Positions 14,929 to 22,944 of a stretch of 64,000 nucleotides of DNA are shown here, piece after piece. Made by a program: the position numbers and the translations under genes. A model generated the notes under the pieces. The model ran no database searches. It was given only the letters and a program-made list of their open reading frames with translations, and was not told the origin of the DNA. The DNA comes from Variovorax terrae (lineage in GTDB: Bacteria > Pseudomonadota > Gammaproteobacteria > Burkholderiales > Burkholderiaceae_C), in assembly GCF_022809125.1 (NCBI RefSeq), contig NZ_JALGBI010000001.1, positions 3,162,001 through 3,226,000 of the forward strand, read 5' to 3'. Numbering within the stretch: position 1 is the stretch's first letter; each line of letters begins with the position of its first letter.

Positions 14929-17922
14929 TTACGATGCAACGGCCGCCGCAGCCAAGGCGCCATCGCCCGCCAGGCGAGCATGGGCGCAGCTTGCGCGGCC
15001 ATCCAGCCACTCCAACTTGCCTCCAACATGGCCGCCACTTGAGGCCATCTTGAGCCCATCTTGCGCGCCCTCGACCCCAACTTGCGTTGGTCGTAGTGAT
15101 GGCCCGGTCTCCAGCGCTTCGGTCTCGATCAGCCCGCACAGCCTGCGCTCGTCGTCTTCGCCGCCGCCGTCCCACAGCAGCTCGTAGCTGAAGCTGTGGC
15201 CGCGGCTGCCCGCGTGCACGAGCAGGTATTCCATGTCGGCCAGGCGCGCGCAGTGCACCTTCAGCTGGTTGTCGCTCCAGCCGGTGGCGCCTCGCACGTC
15301 CCTGCGCGTGAAGCGCACCTGCGCGGGCGTGATGCGCGCATCGCTCGCGCGCTGGGCGACCATCGCCGCGATCAGGCGCAGGAGTTTTCTCGTTTGCGGC
15401 GGCATCTCATCGAGCGTGCGGCCCAGCACTTCGTGCGCCACCCGGTTCGCCAGCGCTATGTCGCCCTTGGTGACTTCGATGTAGTGCAGCTGCTGGCCCG
15501 CGTGCTCCACGCTCTTGACCTCGCGCTGGTGCTGGTGCACGAGCGCGATCGCGCGGATGAGCGTGAGGTACTTCATGTGGTCGCGCCGCGTGCGCGTCTT
15601 GTCCGCCAGGAAGGTGAGCTGGTCCGCATACGGGTTGACTACCGCCACGCTCGCGAGCAGCCGCTGCGCGTTGTGGTGCAGCGCCTGCACGCGCTCGCGG
15701 CCGGCCGATTGCAGCAGGCCTTCGAGCGTTTGCTTGTGCCGCTGCCTCGCGTGGATCGCGGCCGTCTGCTCGCGGCTTTCGTTCACCGAGAGGACCAGGC
15801 AGCGATTGAGCAGTTCTTCGTCCACGTCGATCGCCGTTGTGGTGAGCATCAGCATGACCGGGCCCTTGACGGTGTATTGCCTCGTTTGCAGGTTGCCCGT
15901 GGCTTCGTCCTTGGCCGTGCTCGCGATCGTGAGTTCACCGTCCGATTGCAAGAGCTTGAGCGCATACGCGGCTTGCCGCACGCCTTCTTCTTCGGCAATC
16001 GCCAGGATCTTGTGTTGCAGGTTGGTTTCGCCCAGGTAGTACAGGCTCTGGCCCGTCATCGCGCTGTAGCGGATGCGCTCTTCGGGCGGCACCAGGTTCA
16101 GCACCGCGTCCATGAGCGCGCTTTTGCCCGCTGCGCTCGTGGACTGGATCAGCACCGCGAGCGGCGCGTCGAGCTTCCTGCTCACGGCCGCCAGGTACGC
16201 GGCCACGAGGTTCATGTCCTCGCCCACCACACCCAGCGCATGCAGGTCCTGCACGATGCGCTGCATGAGGTCGGGTGAGCGCAGCAACTGCATCGCCTCA
16301 GCCTCTTCCTCGGCCGACAGGATCGGCGCCGTGGGGGTCTGTGGCTTGCGCGCCTGCGCCATCAGCTCGTCTTGCAGGCCTTCGAGCTTCATCAGCACCG
16401 CGCCCAGCTCGCGCTTGACAGCGTCTTCGCCCACGCCCAGCTCCACGCTCGCTTGCTTCACGAAGCTCGCGCGCGCCCTGGCCGCGTACACGTCCAGCGT
16501 GTCCACGAAGTAGCCGCCGCTCTTGTCGCAGCGCACCTGCACGTTCACCCGCATCGCCTCAGGCGTCGCGTTCTTCTTCCAGCCGCGAATGCGCCACGTG
16601 CATGCAGCCGCTTCGAGCTGCACTTCGTCGGGCAGCGCGCCAGCAGGCTCGTGCGTCGAATGCTGTGGCGCGCCGGGAGTTTTAGCGGCTAAGAAGGTGG
16701 CGGGTTCCGGGCCTTCTTCCTTCGCCGCGGTCTTCGCTGCGGGCGCGGCAGTGGGTGCGAGTTCAACCGGTTGAACCGAGGGCCGGCCGCTGCCGATCCA
16801 CTCGGCTTGCCGCACCACCAGCGCGAGCGCCTTCTCAGGCGGGCTCATCTTGCAGGCGAATTCGTTGGCGTCCATCCCCTTGGGGAACTGCACGCGCAGC
16901 ACTTCGAAGCCTTCGGCGATCAAGTGCGCCGCCAGCTCGCGCGCGCCTGCTTCGCCCGCCTCGTCGCGGTCATACGCGATCAGCACGCGCTCGATGTGGT
17001 TGGCTTTGAGCGCTTCGAGCATGTCTGCCGTGAAGCCGCTCGTGCCGTAGCTGGCCGTCACGTTCGTGTAGCCGCAGCTCCAGAAGCTCAGCGCGTCCAG
17101 GATCGCCTCGCACTGGATCACTTCGCGCTGGCCTTGCGGGCGCTGGCCCGCTTCCACGATGCCGGCGATGTTGAACACGCCGCGCGACCGCCGCCCTTCT
17201 TCGGGCTGGCGCAGGTACAGGTGCCGCGCCTGCTCGCGGCGCTTGTCGTCGTTGAGTTGACGGCCGTACACGTCCAGCACCTGGCCGCGCTCGTCCAGCA
17301 CGGGCACCACCAGGCACCCGTTGAAGTGTTCGTGGCCCGACTCGCGCAGGATGCCCACGCGCTGCAGGCGACCGCGTATGTCGGCGCCGGCCGCGCGGTT
17401 TTTTAGCGGCAGGCGCAGGCCCAGCGTGCGGTCGCCTACGCCCAGCTTGAAGGTCTCGATCAACTGCGGGTGCACCAGGCCGCGCACCTTGAGGTACGCG
17501 AGTGCTGCTTCGTTGTCCTTGAGCTGCTGGTGGTAGTAGTCCACCACTTGCGCGAGCAAGGCCTGCTCGTTCGCATCGAACGAGACCGGCGCGGCAAGCG
17601 CGCGCACGGTCGTCGCCTTGCGCGGCGCTCCCGCGGCTAAGGCCGGATCGGCTTTCAACAGCTCCACCGCATGCCGGAAGCTCACGCCACGGGCTTTCAT
17701 CACCCAGTCGATCGGACCGCCGCCTTCGTTGCAGCCGAAGCACCGCCACAGGTTCTTCGCGGGCGTGACCTTGAAGCTCGCGGTCTCCTCTTCGTGGAAC
17801 GGGCAGCGCGCGGCCAGGTCGCGGCCTACGCGCTTCAACTCGATCCCCGCCGCTTCCACCAGCCGCTGCACGCTCACTTCGCTTTTGATGCGTTCGATCT
17901 CGTCTTCGGGGATGCGCGCCAT
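14929..17922 (-). CDS. CHC2 zinc-finger / TOPRIM primase fused to a P-loop ATPase
   Basis: A 997-residue replication protein. The CHC2 zinc ligands are C40, H43, C61 and C64. A TOPRIM domain follows with E272/D276 (QCEAILDALSFW) and D318/D320 (AYDRDEAGEAG), the acidic residues that bind magnesium. After an Ala/Glu-rich linker (about 385-440) there is a P-loop SAAGKS at 596-601 in an ATPase domain, which suggests primase and helicase activities in one chain. The C-terminal part contains a winged-helix-like stretch (TRRDVRGATGWSDNQLKVHC). ATG 17922 has AAGGA seven bases upstream. It faces the XRE gene across a 128-bp divergent promoter region. It gives the element its own replication start after excision or during amplification. 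Confidence 0.88.
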   Translation of the reverse strand: MARIPEDEIERIKSEVSVQRLVEAAGIELKRVGRDLAARCPFHEEETASFKVTPAKNLWRCFGCNEGGGPIDWVMKARGVSFRHAVELLKADPALAAGAPRKATTVRALAAPVSFDANEQALLAQVVDYYHQQLKDNEAALAYLKVRGLVHPQLIETFKLGVGDRTLGLRLPLKNRAAGADIRGRLQRVGILRESGHEHFNGCLVVPVLDERGQVLDVYGRQLNDDKRREQARHLYLRQPEEGRRSRGVFNIAGIVEAGQRPQGQREVIQCEAILDALSFWSCGYTNVTASYGTSGFTADMLEALKANHIERVLIAYDRDEAGEAGARELAAHLIAEGFEVLRVQFPKGMDANEFACKMSPPEKALALVVRQAEWIGSGRPSVQPVELAPTAAPAAKTAAKEEGPEPATFLAAKTPGAPQHSTHEPAGALPDEVQLEAAACTWRIRGWKKNATPEAMRVNVQVRCDKSGGYFVDTLDVYAARARASFVKQASVELGVGEDAVKRELGAVLMKLEGLQDELMAQARKPQTPTAPILSAEEEAEAMQLLRSPDLMQRIVQDLHALGVVGEDMNLVAAYLAAVSRKLDAPLAVLIQSTSAAGKSALMDAVLNLVPPEERIRYSAMTGQSLYYLGETNLQHKILAIAEEEGVRQAAYALKLLQSDGELTIASTAKDEATGNLQTRQYTVKGPVMLMLTTTAIDVDEELLNRCLVLSVNESREQTAAIHARQRHKQTLEGLLQSAGRERVQALHHNAQRLLASVAVVNPYADQLTFLADKTRTRRDHMKYLTLIRAIALVHQHQREVKSVEHAGQQLHYIEVTKGDIALANRVAHEVLGRTLDEMPPQTRKLLRLIAAMVAQRASDARITPAQVRFTRRDVRGATGWSDNQLKVHCARLADMEYLLVHAGSRGHSFSYELLWDGGGEDDERRLCGLIETEALETGPSLRPTQVGVEGAQDGLKMASSGGHVGGKLEWLDGRASCAHARLAGDGALAAAAVAS
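16685..16693 (+). repeat. KorB-operator-like motif, one of four GCGGCTAAG sites per unit
   Basis: GCGGCTAAG occurs at 12031-12039, 16685-16693, 17633-17641 and 18516-18524, always on the plus strand, and again 8016 bases later in copy B. The fullest site here reads tttagcggctaag, 12 of 13 matches to the IncP KorB operator consensus TTTAGCSGCTAAA as I remember it. Confidence 0.5.
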
Positions 17923-17998
17923 CTGGGTGTCCTTGTCCGACCCCAGCGCGGGGTCATTGCTCGATTCGGGGGAGGAAATATTTTTCTCGGACGGACGT

Positions 17999-18015
17999 TA
18001 TCACGTTTCGTGTTA
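17999..18015. promoter_or_regulatory. Operator-like inverted repeat in the primase/XRE divergent promoter
   Basis: tatcacg-ttt-cgtgtta: arms match at six of seven positions around a TTT spacer, in the middle of the 128-bp region between two divergent starts. It is a natural binding site for the XRE-family regulator encoded next to it, which could repress both genes. Copy B is at 26015-26031. Confidence 0.55.
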
Positions 18016-18050
18016 TTCTCAAACGCGATTCCAGATCGGGGGTTTAAGGT

Positions 18051-18449
18051 ATGCACACCATCATTTCCTTGAGGTCCCTGCACGTGGCCATCAGCCAGGA
18101 CGAGCGCGAGTTCTTTGTGCAGCTGGGAGCCCGCGTCGCCCAGCTGCGCAAGCAAAGCGGTATCACCCAGGTCCAGCTCGCAGAAGCCCTGGAGCTCTCC
18201 CAAGCCGCCATCACCGCCTACGAGAGCGGCCAGCGCCGCGTGCCCGTCTCCATGCTGCCTGCCCTGGCCCGCATCCTGGGCGTGAGCGTCGAGGAGCTGA
18301 TCGGCGAGCAGCCTTCGCCCGCCGCTCGCAAGAGAGGGCCGGCTCCCAAGTTCCAGCAGCAGCTCGAGCGCATCAGCGCCCTGCCCAAGTCCAAGCAGAA
18401 GTTCGTCATGCAGGTGCTGGAGTCGGTCTTGCAGCAACAGGCCCGCTGA
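18051..18449 (+). CDS. XRE-family transcriptional regulator
   Basis: A 132-residue protein with a Cro/CI-type helix-turn-helix at about residues 22-80: LGARVAQLRKQSGITQVQLA, then LELSQAAITAYESGQRRVPV, then LARILGVSVEELIGE. A basic Pro-containing linker (RKRGPAPKF) leads to a C-terminal helix probably used for dimerisation. GTG at residue 12 (HVAISQDE) with GAGG upstream is an alternative start. It is transcribed away from the primase-integrase operon, the usual arrangement of an element repressor. It likely keeps excision and replication functions off by binding the inverted repeat at 17999-18015. Confidence 0.85.
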   Translation: MHTIISLRSLHVAISQDEREFFVQLGARVAQLRKQSGITQVQLAEALELSQAAITAYESGQRRVPVSMLPALARILGVSVEELIGEQPSPAARKRGPAPKFQQQLERISALPKSKQKFVMQVLESVLQQQAR

Positions 18450-18466
18450 TCGAGCGTTGAACGCAC

Positions 18467-18491
18467 CAAGGGCCGCATCTAGCGGCCCTTG
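18467..18491. terminator. Hairpin terminator between XRE and immunity genes
   Basis: caagggccgc pairs with gcggcccttg (10 bp) around a five-base loop, followed by tgttt. It separates the plus-strand regulator (stop 18449) from the convergent minus-strand immunity gene (stop 18548). Copy B is at 26483-26507. Confidence 0.75.
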
Positions 18492-18547
18492 TGTTTGATG
18501 ATCCCCCTGTCCTTAGCGGCTAAGGGGTGGGGAGAAGGGTTTCTTTT

Positions 18548-18874
18548 TCAAGCAGCAGGTTGGCGTCGTGCCAGCACATAGATCAACGTGATGGCCGCGC
18601 CCCACAGCAAACTATTCGCAATCAACGCCAGGAGGAGTCCCGCCCATCCGGGATCCGTAGTCATCACGAATCGACCCGGCGTCGTCAGAGCAGACAGCAG
18701 TGCCGGTATCACCGTTGCCTGGAAGTGATCGAACGTGGTCCAAGCGTCTTTGTCCTTGAAGCCAAGGCCCGTCACCCCAAGTGTCCAGATCCACAGGATC
18801 GCTGTGCACGCAGCATGCGCTGCGCTGAACATGAACCAGAGCTTGAGTCGAAGATTCGAAGCGATTTCAGCCAC
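18548..18874 (-). CDS. Membrane immunity-like protein for the Rhs lipase tip (copy A)
   Basis: A 108-residue integral membrane protein starting at GTG 18874 with GGGAGAGG seven bases upstream. Hydrophobic segments lie at about residues 11-32 (LWFMFSAAHAACTAILWIWT) and 75-102 (GWAGLLLALIANSLLWGAAI onward), with a weaker one between. It starts 20 bases after the lipase tip stop. Immunity proteins against envelope-acting lipase effectors are often membrane or periplasmic proteins, so topology and place fit. There is no family I can name. Downstream it converges with the XRE gene. Confidence 0.65.
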   Translation of the reverse strand: MAEIASNLRLKLWFMFSAAHAACTAILWIWTLGVTGLGFKDKDAWTTFDHFQATVIPALLSALTTPGRFVMTTDPGWAGLLLALIANSLLWGAAITLIYVLARRQPAA

Positions 18875-18894
18875 AGTACCTCTCCCTTAAAGCA

Positions 18895-19908
18895 TCAGCG
18901 CAATCCGCGCTGGTAAAGATATTGTGCAAGTGCGTCTCTCCTTACGGCCGCAGCCGGCGTGTCCGGCGCGTAGTAGAAGTGGCCCGCACCCTGAGACATC
19001 TGATTCTTCAATGTGAAGGCCGACCCGATGAGAGAGGCATCCGACATGCCCGCAGTAATCGGATCGCCCTTGTCGTTGAGGTTCACGATGACGACGTTCT
19101 TGATGTTCGTCTCCGCTTGCAGCGTCTTCAAGTAGTCCGCGCTGATCGGCGAGCCAATGAGCACCAGGTTATCGACAGTTGTTCCGCCGCGTGCGTAGGT
19201 GACCGCCACTTGCGCAGCCACATTCGAACCATACGAGTAGCCGAGCAAGTTGAACTGACTTCCGCCAACCTGAGGCACGTTGTCCAGCAACGGCACGTAA
19301 GGCAACTCACCGAAGCGAGTGAGCTGTACACCAACCGTCGCATCTAGCCCGGTGCCATTCGAGTAAACGTCTCTGTTGGCAGGCGTGAGCGCGATGCCTT
19401 GCTTGTTGAAGGCGCGCACCATGTCTTTGATGTACGAACCATCCATGCCCGCGCCACCGAAGAACACATTGCCCTTGACGTTCTCGCCGGGCAGCAGCAC
19501 GTTGTCCGGCACGGGAACATCGGTGGTGCCGCCAGTCGGGTTGCCCGCGATATCCATTTCCGGAATCTGCATCGTGCGACCAGGACCACCAGCTGGTGGA
19601 CGATTTCGATCGCCCGAAGCGGGCGTGAGCGGCGCTCTCATGTTGGTGAGCGGGCCAGTGCCAGCAACGACGATTACGTCGTCGGGATTCGCAGCTACAG
19701 GCGTGTTGTCATCAAACGCTTGCACCAGCTGGTCGTAAGCAGCAGAGGCATAGGGCGTGCTAAACGATGGGCCAGCGTTCGCGCTGTAGATCGGCAAGTT
19801 CATCGGATTCGATTGTGCCAAGCGTTGGGCATGGTCCTCGCCGAACGTCGTTGCAGGCGACGAACTCACCGAGCCCACGAGCCCTTGACCCAGCGCATTG
19901 CCAAACGC
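18895..19908 (-). pseudogene. Orphan lipase-like Rhs tip, copy A
   Basis: This carries the same coding sequence as the C-terminal ~337 residues of the giant Rhs, from the AFGNALGQGLVG border to the stop. In this copy the upstream DNA is the far end of element copy B, not Rhs core. The open frame extends to 20130 through out-of-frame element sequence with no credible start. It is therefore a silent cassette that becomes part of an Rhs protein only when the element end is joined to an rhs core. See the giant gene for catalytic residues. Confidence 0.75.
19901..19908. other. Junction J2: element end to element end (attP-like)
   Basis: Left of the ccaaacgc core is the lipase-tip end of copy A; right is the integrase-proximal end of copy B. 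This is the sequence a circular element would have. The core is flanked by a direct repeat, gcattgcc (19895-19902) and gcatttgcc (19907-19915). Confidence 0.7.
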
Positions 19909-20050
19909 ATTTGCCCTGACGCACCGCCGTAGTCGCACACGCCCGCGCGCCAATGCTGGCGCGGGCTTGCGGGCGTGAGAGGCGGCAGGCATGGGCGCGA
20001 TTCTGCTGCAATTTCGCCGATACGCGGTTTTGCGCCTGCGGCGCTGGCGG

Positions 20051-20329
20051 CTAAGAGAGCAAGGGCGCGACGTAGGGATGCAACTCGTGCAGCAGTGTTC
20101 CAAGCGCTGTGATGAGCAGCACCACTTCATGCAGCGGGATCTTCCGTTTGGATTTTCGGTTCATGCGAAGAGCGTGCTCGATCACATCGAACTTTTCTTC
20201 CTGCGGTTTTTCCGACGCGTGCTTGCGATTGGGCTTTCGATTCATGGTGGACCGGGCTCCTGAGGTGTTCGCCTCATTGGGCTCAATCTCATCGAACTTT
20301 TCCTCTTGCGGGTTTTCCGGCACACGCAC
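20051..20329 (-). CDS. Small element protein with duplicated motif, copy B
   Basis: Identical to the product of 12035-12313, including the choice between GTG 20329 and ATG 20245. Its promoter context is the same, since the whole unit is duplicated. Confidence 0.5.
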   Translation of the reverse strand: MRVPENPQEEKFDEIEPNEANTSGARSTMNRKPNRKHASEKPQEEKFDVIEHALRMNRKSKRKIPLHEVVLLITALGTLLHELHPYVAPLLS

Positions 20330-20370
20330 GGCCGCCCGAGCGCGGGCGCAGCCCGCGCGGAGGGTTGATC

Positions 20371-20565
20371 TCAGCGAGGCGCGTAGCCGGCCAGCGCCAG
20401 GCCCGCGCGCACGGCCTCCCCGGCACTGCGCATCACATAGGCTTCCTGCTGGTCGACGGCCAGGCCACGGTAGTCATCGAGCCCGACGCGCTTGAGGAAC
20501 TGAGCGAAGGCCTGCGCCTGCTCGTCGGTGAGGTACACGGTGATGGGGATGGACTCGTGCTGCAT
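20371..20565 (-). CDS. DUF7706-like small protein, copy B
   Basis: Identical 64-residue product to 12355-12549, start ATG 20565. No substitutions seen between copies. Confidence 0.65.
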   Translation of the reverse strand: MQHESIPITVYLTDEQAQAFAQFLKRVGLDDYRGLAVDQQEAYVMRSAGEAVRAGLALAGYAPR

Positions 20566-21460
20566 GAAGGGTTTCCTTTCGGGTTGATGAGTGATGTGTG
20601 AAGACTGGCCCGCAAGCGGGCACAGCACCCCCCACCCCTCATGAGCGCAACACGCGGCGTCGGCGCCAGGCTGTCAAGGCTGGCCGCAGGCCACCGCGCT
20701 TGGCGCGGCGCGCAGCGGCCTTGACTGACTGGCGACGGCGCCGCAGCCTCGCCCTTCAAGAGGGATGGGTGGTGAGGCACTGACCGGGCACGGCGCGCAG
20801 CGCCGTGCAGGCTGTTCGGCTGTTGGTCCCCGGCTGTTTGGGGGAGGGCTTGGCTGTCGGCGGCGCGGCGGCAAGCCCGCAGGGCTGAAGCGCGCCGCCG
20901 GCAGACAGGCCCGGGGTGGGCGGGCCTTGTTTTGTGATGACTGCGCGCAGAGCGCGCCTGACCAAAGCTCTTGCGGTTGCGGCTTGCCGCTACCGCACCG
21001 ACCATGGATGTTCAGCGCGCGGTGAGCGCTACACCGCGTGAGCGCTGACCGCGCGCGCAGGCGACGCGGGGCGCCAGACGTAACGTGTGTTGCGTCCAGC
21101 GCGGCCACCAAGCGCGCTTTGCGCGCGACTGGACGCGCTGGGTGCAACGCCACGTTACGTTGAATTGCGCAGCAATTCACCCCGCGTCGCCTGCCAGGTT
21201 GCAGCGGGCTCGATGCCCGATGCAACCTGCATCCCTGCTTCGCGCGAAGCGCCATGCTTTGTCTTAGCAGCGCTGGCCCGCCCGTCACGCCCGAGCGCGG
21301 CCACGGTATAGCGACGGCGCGCGGCTTGCCCGCATGCTGCTGCACTTCGCGCGCCAACCCGGCGCAAGCCGCGTGACGAGAGCGGTCCCTCGCCAGCAGC
21401 CGCTCTCGCGTGACGGCCGTGCGCAATGTAATTTACATGCGCGAGCCGCGCGCTCCAGCG
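20566..21460. other. Palindrome-rich non-coding region, copy B
   Basis: Second copy of the candidate origin block. The large inverted repeat is at 21078-21160 and the 35-base hairpin at 21195-21229. Two origins in tandem would allow excision of a monomer by recombination or replication. Confidence 0.5.
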
Positions 21461-21706
21461 TCAGCCGCGCAGGTCCAGCCGCGCTTGCAGGCCCGGTGCA
21501 TGTCGCCCGAGCGCGGCCAGGATCGCCGGCGATGCGCCCGTGCAGCTCCACGTCCAGGACAGGCCGTCGACCTCGTGCAGCATCGTCGGGTGGGGATGGA
21601 TTTCGATCGCGCCAAGCTCGCCGGCTCGCCCGATCGAGGCGGGATCGGCGATCACGGCATCGCGCAGCAGCGCACGAATCTCGTCACGGGTTTTCAGGTC
21701 TTTCAT
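21461..21706 (-). CDS. Hypothetical 81-residue element protein, copy B
   Basis: Identical to the product of 13445-13690, with the same ribosome binding site before ATG 21706. Confidence 0.6.
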   Translation of the reverse strand: MKDLKTRDEIRALLRDAVIADPASIGRAGELGAIEIHPHPTMLHEVDGLSWTWSCTGASPAILAALGRHAPGLQARLDLRG

Positions 21707-21771
21707 TTCAAGCTCCGGGGTTGATGGAGTCACCCATTAGGTCGTCACGACGGCCGCCGTGCGCATGCGCA

Positions 21772-22935
21772 TCAACTCTTTTCTTCTTCCTCGGCCTCGG
21801 CCTCCAGCGCCTCCAGAAGGTCCCGGGCGCTCGCATCGTGATCGAGCCAGGGCTCGGCCGCATCCAGCGTGAGCGGCGCCTCTTGCAGGCCGCCCTGGAT
21901 GCGCGCGCGCGGGCGCAGCCTGGCTCCCGGGTGCGTGATCGCGTGCACCTGCGCGAGCTGGCGGATCGCCACCTGCGTGTAGATCTGCGTGGAGCTGATG
22001 TCCGCGTGTCCGAGCATCGCCTGGATGTGCCGGATGTCCGCGCCTCCTTCGAGCATGAGCGTCGCCATCGTGTGGCGCCACAGGTGGCAGCCGCCGCGCT
22101 TGTTCACGCCGGCCGCCTGCACGTAGGTCGCGATGTGCGTGGACAGCCACGTGGGCGACAGCGGCACGCCTTCCCTGCCCAAGAAGAGCGTGGCGTCCTG
22201 ATGGTTCCACACGAGCTGCGGCCGCGCCTCGTCGAGGTACAGCCGCACCCAGTGCGCCGCGCGCTCGCCCATCGGCACCATGCGGTCTTTCTGGCCCTTG
22301 CCCTGCCTCACGAGCACCACGCGCCGATCGAACTCCATGTCCGTCACGGCCAGGCCGGCGATCTCCGCGCGGCGGATGCCCGTGGCGTAGAGCAGCTCCA
22401 TCATCGCCCGGTCGCGCAGCCCGATCGGCGAGCCCGTGTCGGCCATCGCCAGCACCCGCTCGGCCTCCGCGAAGGTGAGCACCGCATGCGGCAAGCGCTT
22501 GATCTTGCGCGGCAGCTCGACGTCCGCCGCCGGGTTCGCCGGGATTTCGCCCACGCGCGTGAGCCACTTGAAGAAGCCGCGCAAGGGCGTGATCTTGGCG
22601 CGCTGGCTGGCTACCGACAGCGGCTCGCCGTCGCGCTTTTTTCTGTAATGGAACAGCCAGCGCTGGTAGCGCTCGAGCACTTGCAGGCTCACTTGCTGCG
22701 GGTGCGTCACGCCGCGCTCGTCGGCCCAGATGATGAAGTCGCGCACGTAGCGCTCCACGTTCGCGCGGCCCATGCGCGTGTAGCCCTTCACGCCCAGATG
22801 CTCCAGGTAGCGGCGCATCGCCGCGAACAGGCCTCGCAGGTCCCCGGGCGCGCCGGTCGCGCGTGCGTAGTCGCCCTGGCTGAACTGGCCGCGCGCAAGT
22901 GGCTTGTGCGGGTGAGCTTCGATGCCGCTTCGCAT
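21772..22935 (-). CDS. int: Tyrosine recombinase, copy B
   Basis: Identical to the integrase at 13756-14919, with all catalytic residues (R188, K213, H284, R287, H310, Y319) intact. Both copies could therefore supply active recombinase. Confidence 0.9.
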   Translation of the reverse strand: MRSGIEAHPHKPLARGQFSQGDYARATGAPGDLRGLFAAMRRYLEHLGVKGYTRMGRANVERYVRDFIIWADERGVTHPQQVSLQVLERYQRWLFHYRKKRDGEPLSVASQRAKITPLRGFFKWLTRVGEIPANPAADVELPRKIKRLPHAVLTFAEAERVLAMADTGSPIGLRDRAMMELLYATGIRRAEIAGLAVTDMEFDRRVVLVRQGKGQKDRMVPMGERAAHWVRLYLDEARPQLVWNHQDATLFLGREGVPLSPTWLSTHIATYVQAAGVNKRGGCHLWRHTMATLMLEGGADIRHIQAMLGHADISSTQIYTQVAIRQLAQVHAITHPGARLRPRARIQGGLQEAPLTLDAAEPWLDHDASARDLLEALEAEAEEEEKS

Positions 22936-22944
22936 GTGAGCTCC

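Larger units (their letters stand above)
11885..19900 (-). mobile_element. Integrative element copy A (8016 bp) carrying an Rhs lipase tip
   Basis: The unit is bounded by ccaaacgc at 11885 and 19901. In order of minus-strand transcription it carries a lipase Rhs tip, a membrane immunity gene, (plus strand) an XRE regulator, a primase-ATPase, a tyrosine recombinase, three small genes and a palindrome-rich non-coding block. An identical unit follows. It has replication, integration and regulation functions but no capsid, conjugation or relaxase gene, so it resembles a plasmid-like integrative element or satellite rather than a prophage or ICE. The cargo is fused into the host rhs frame. Confidence 0.75.

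Noticed and set aside
13318-15042. 574-codon plus-strand ORF over the integrase (repeated at 21334-23058)
   Set aside because: Antisense to a clear tyrosine recombinase; Arg/His-rich GC artefact.
13721-15175. 484-codon minus-strand ORF overlapping integrase and primase
   Set aside because: Alternative frame of the integrase with Arg/Ala-rich nonsense; the 387-residue frame has all catalytic residues.
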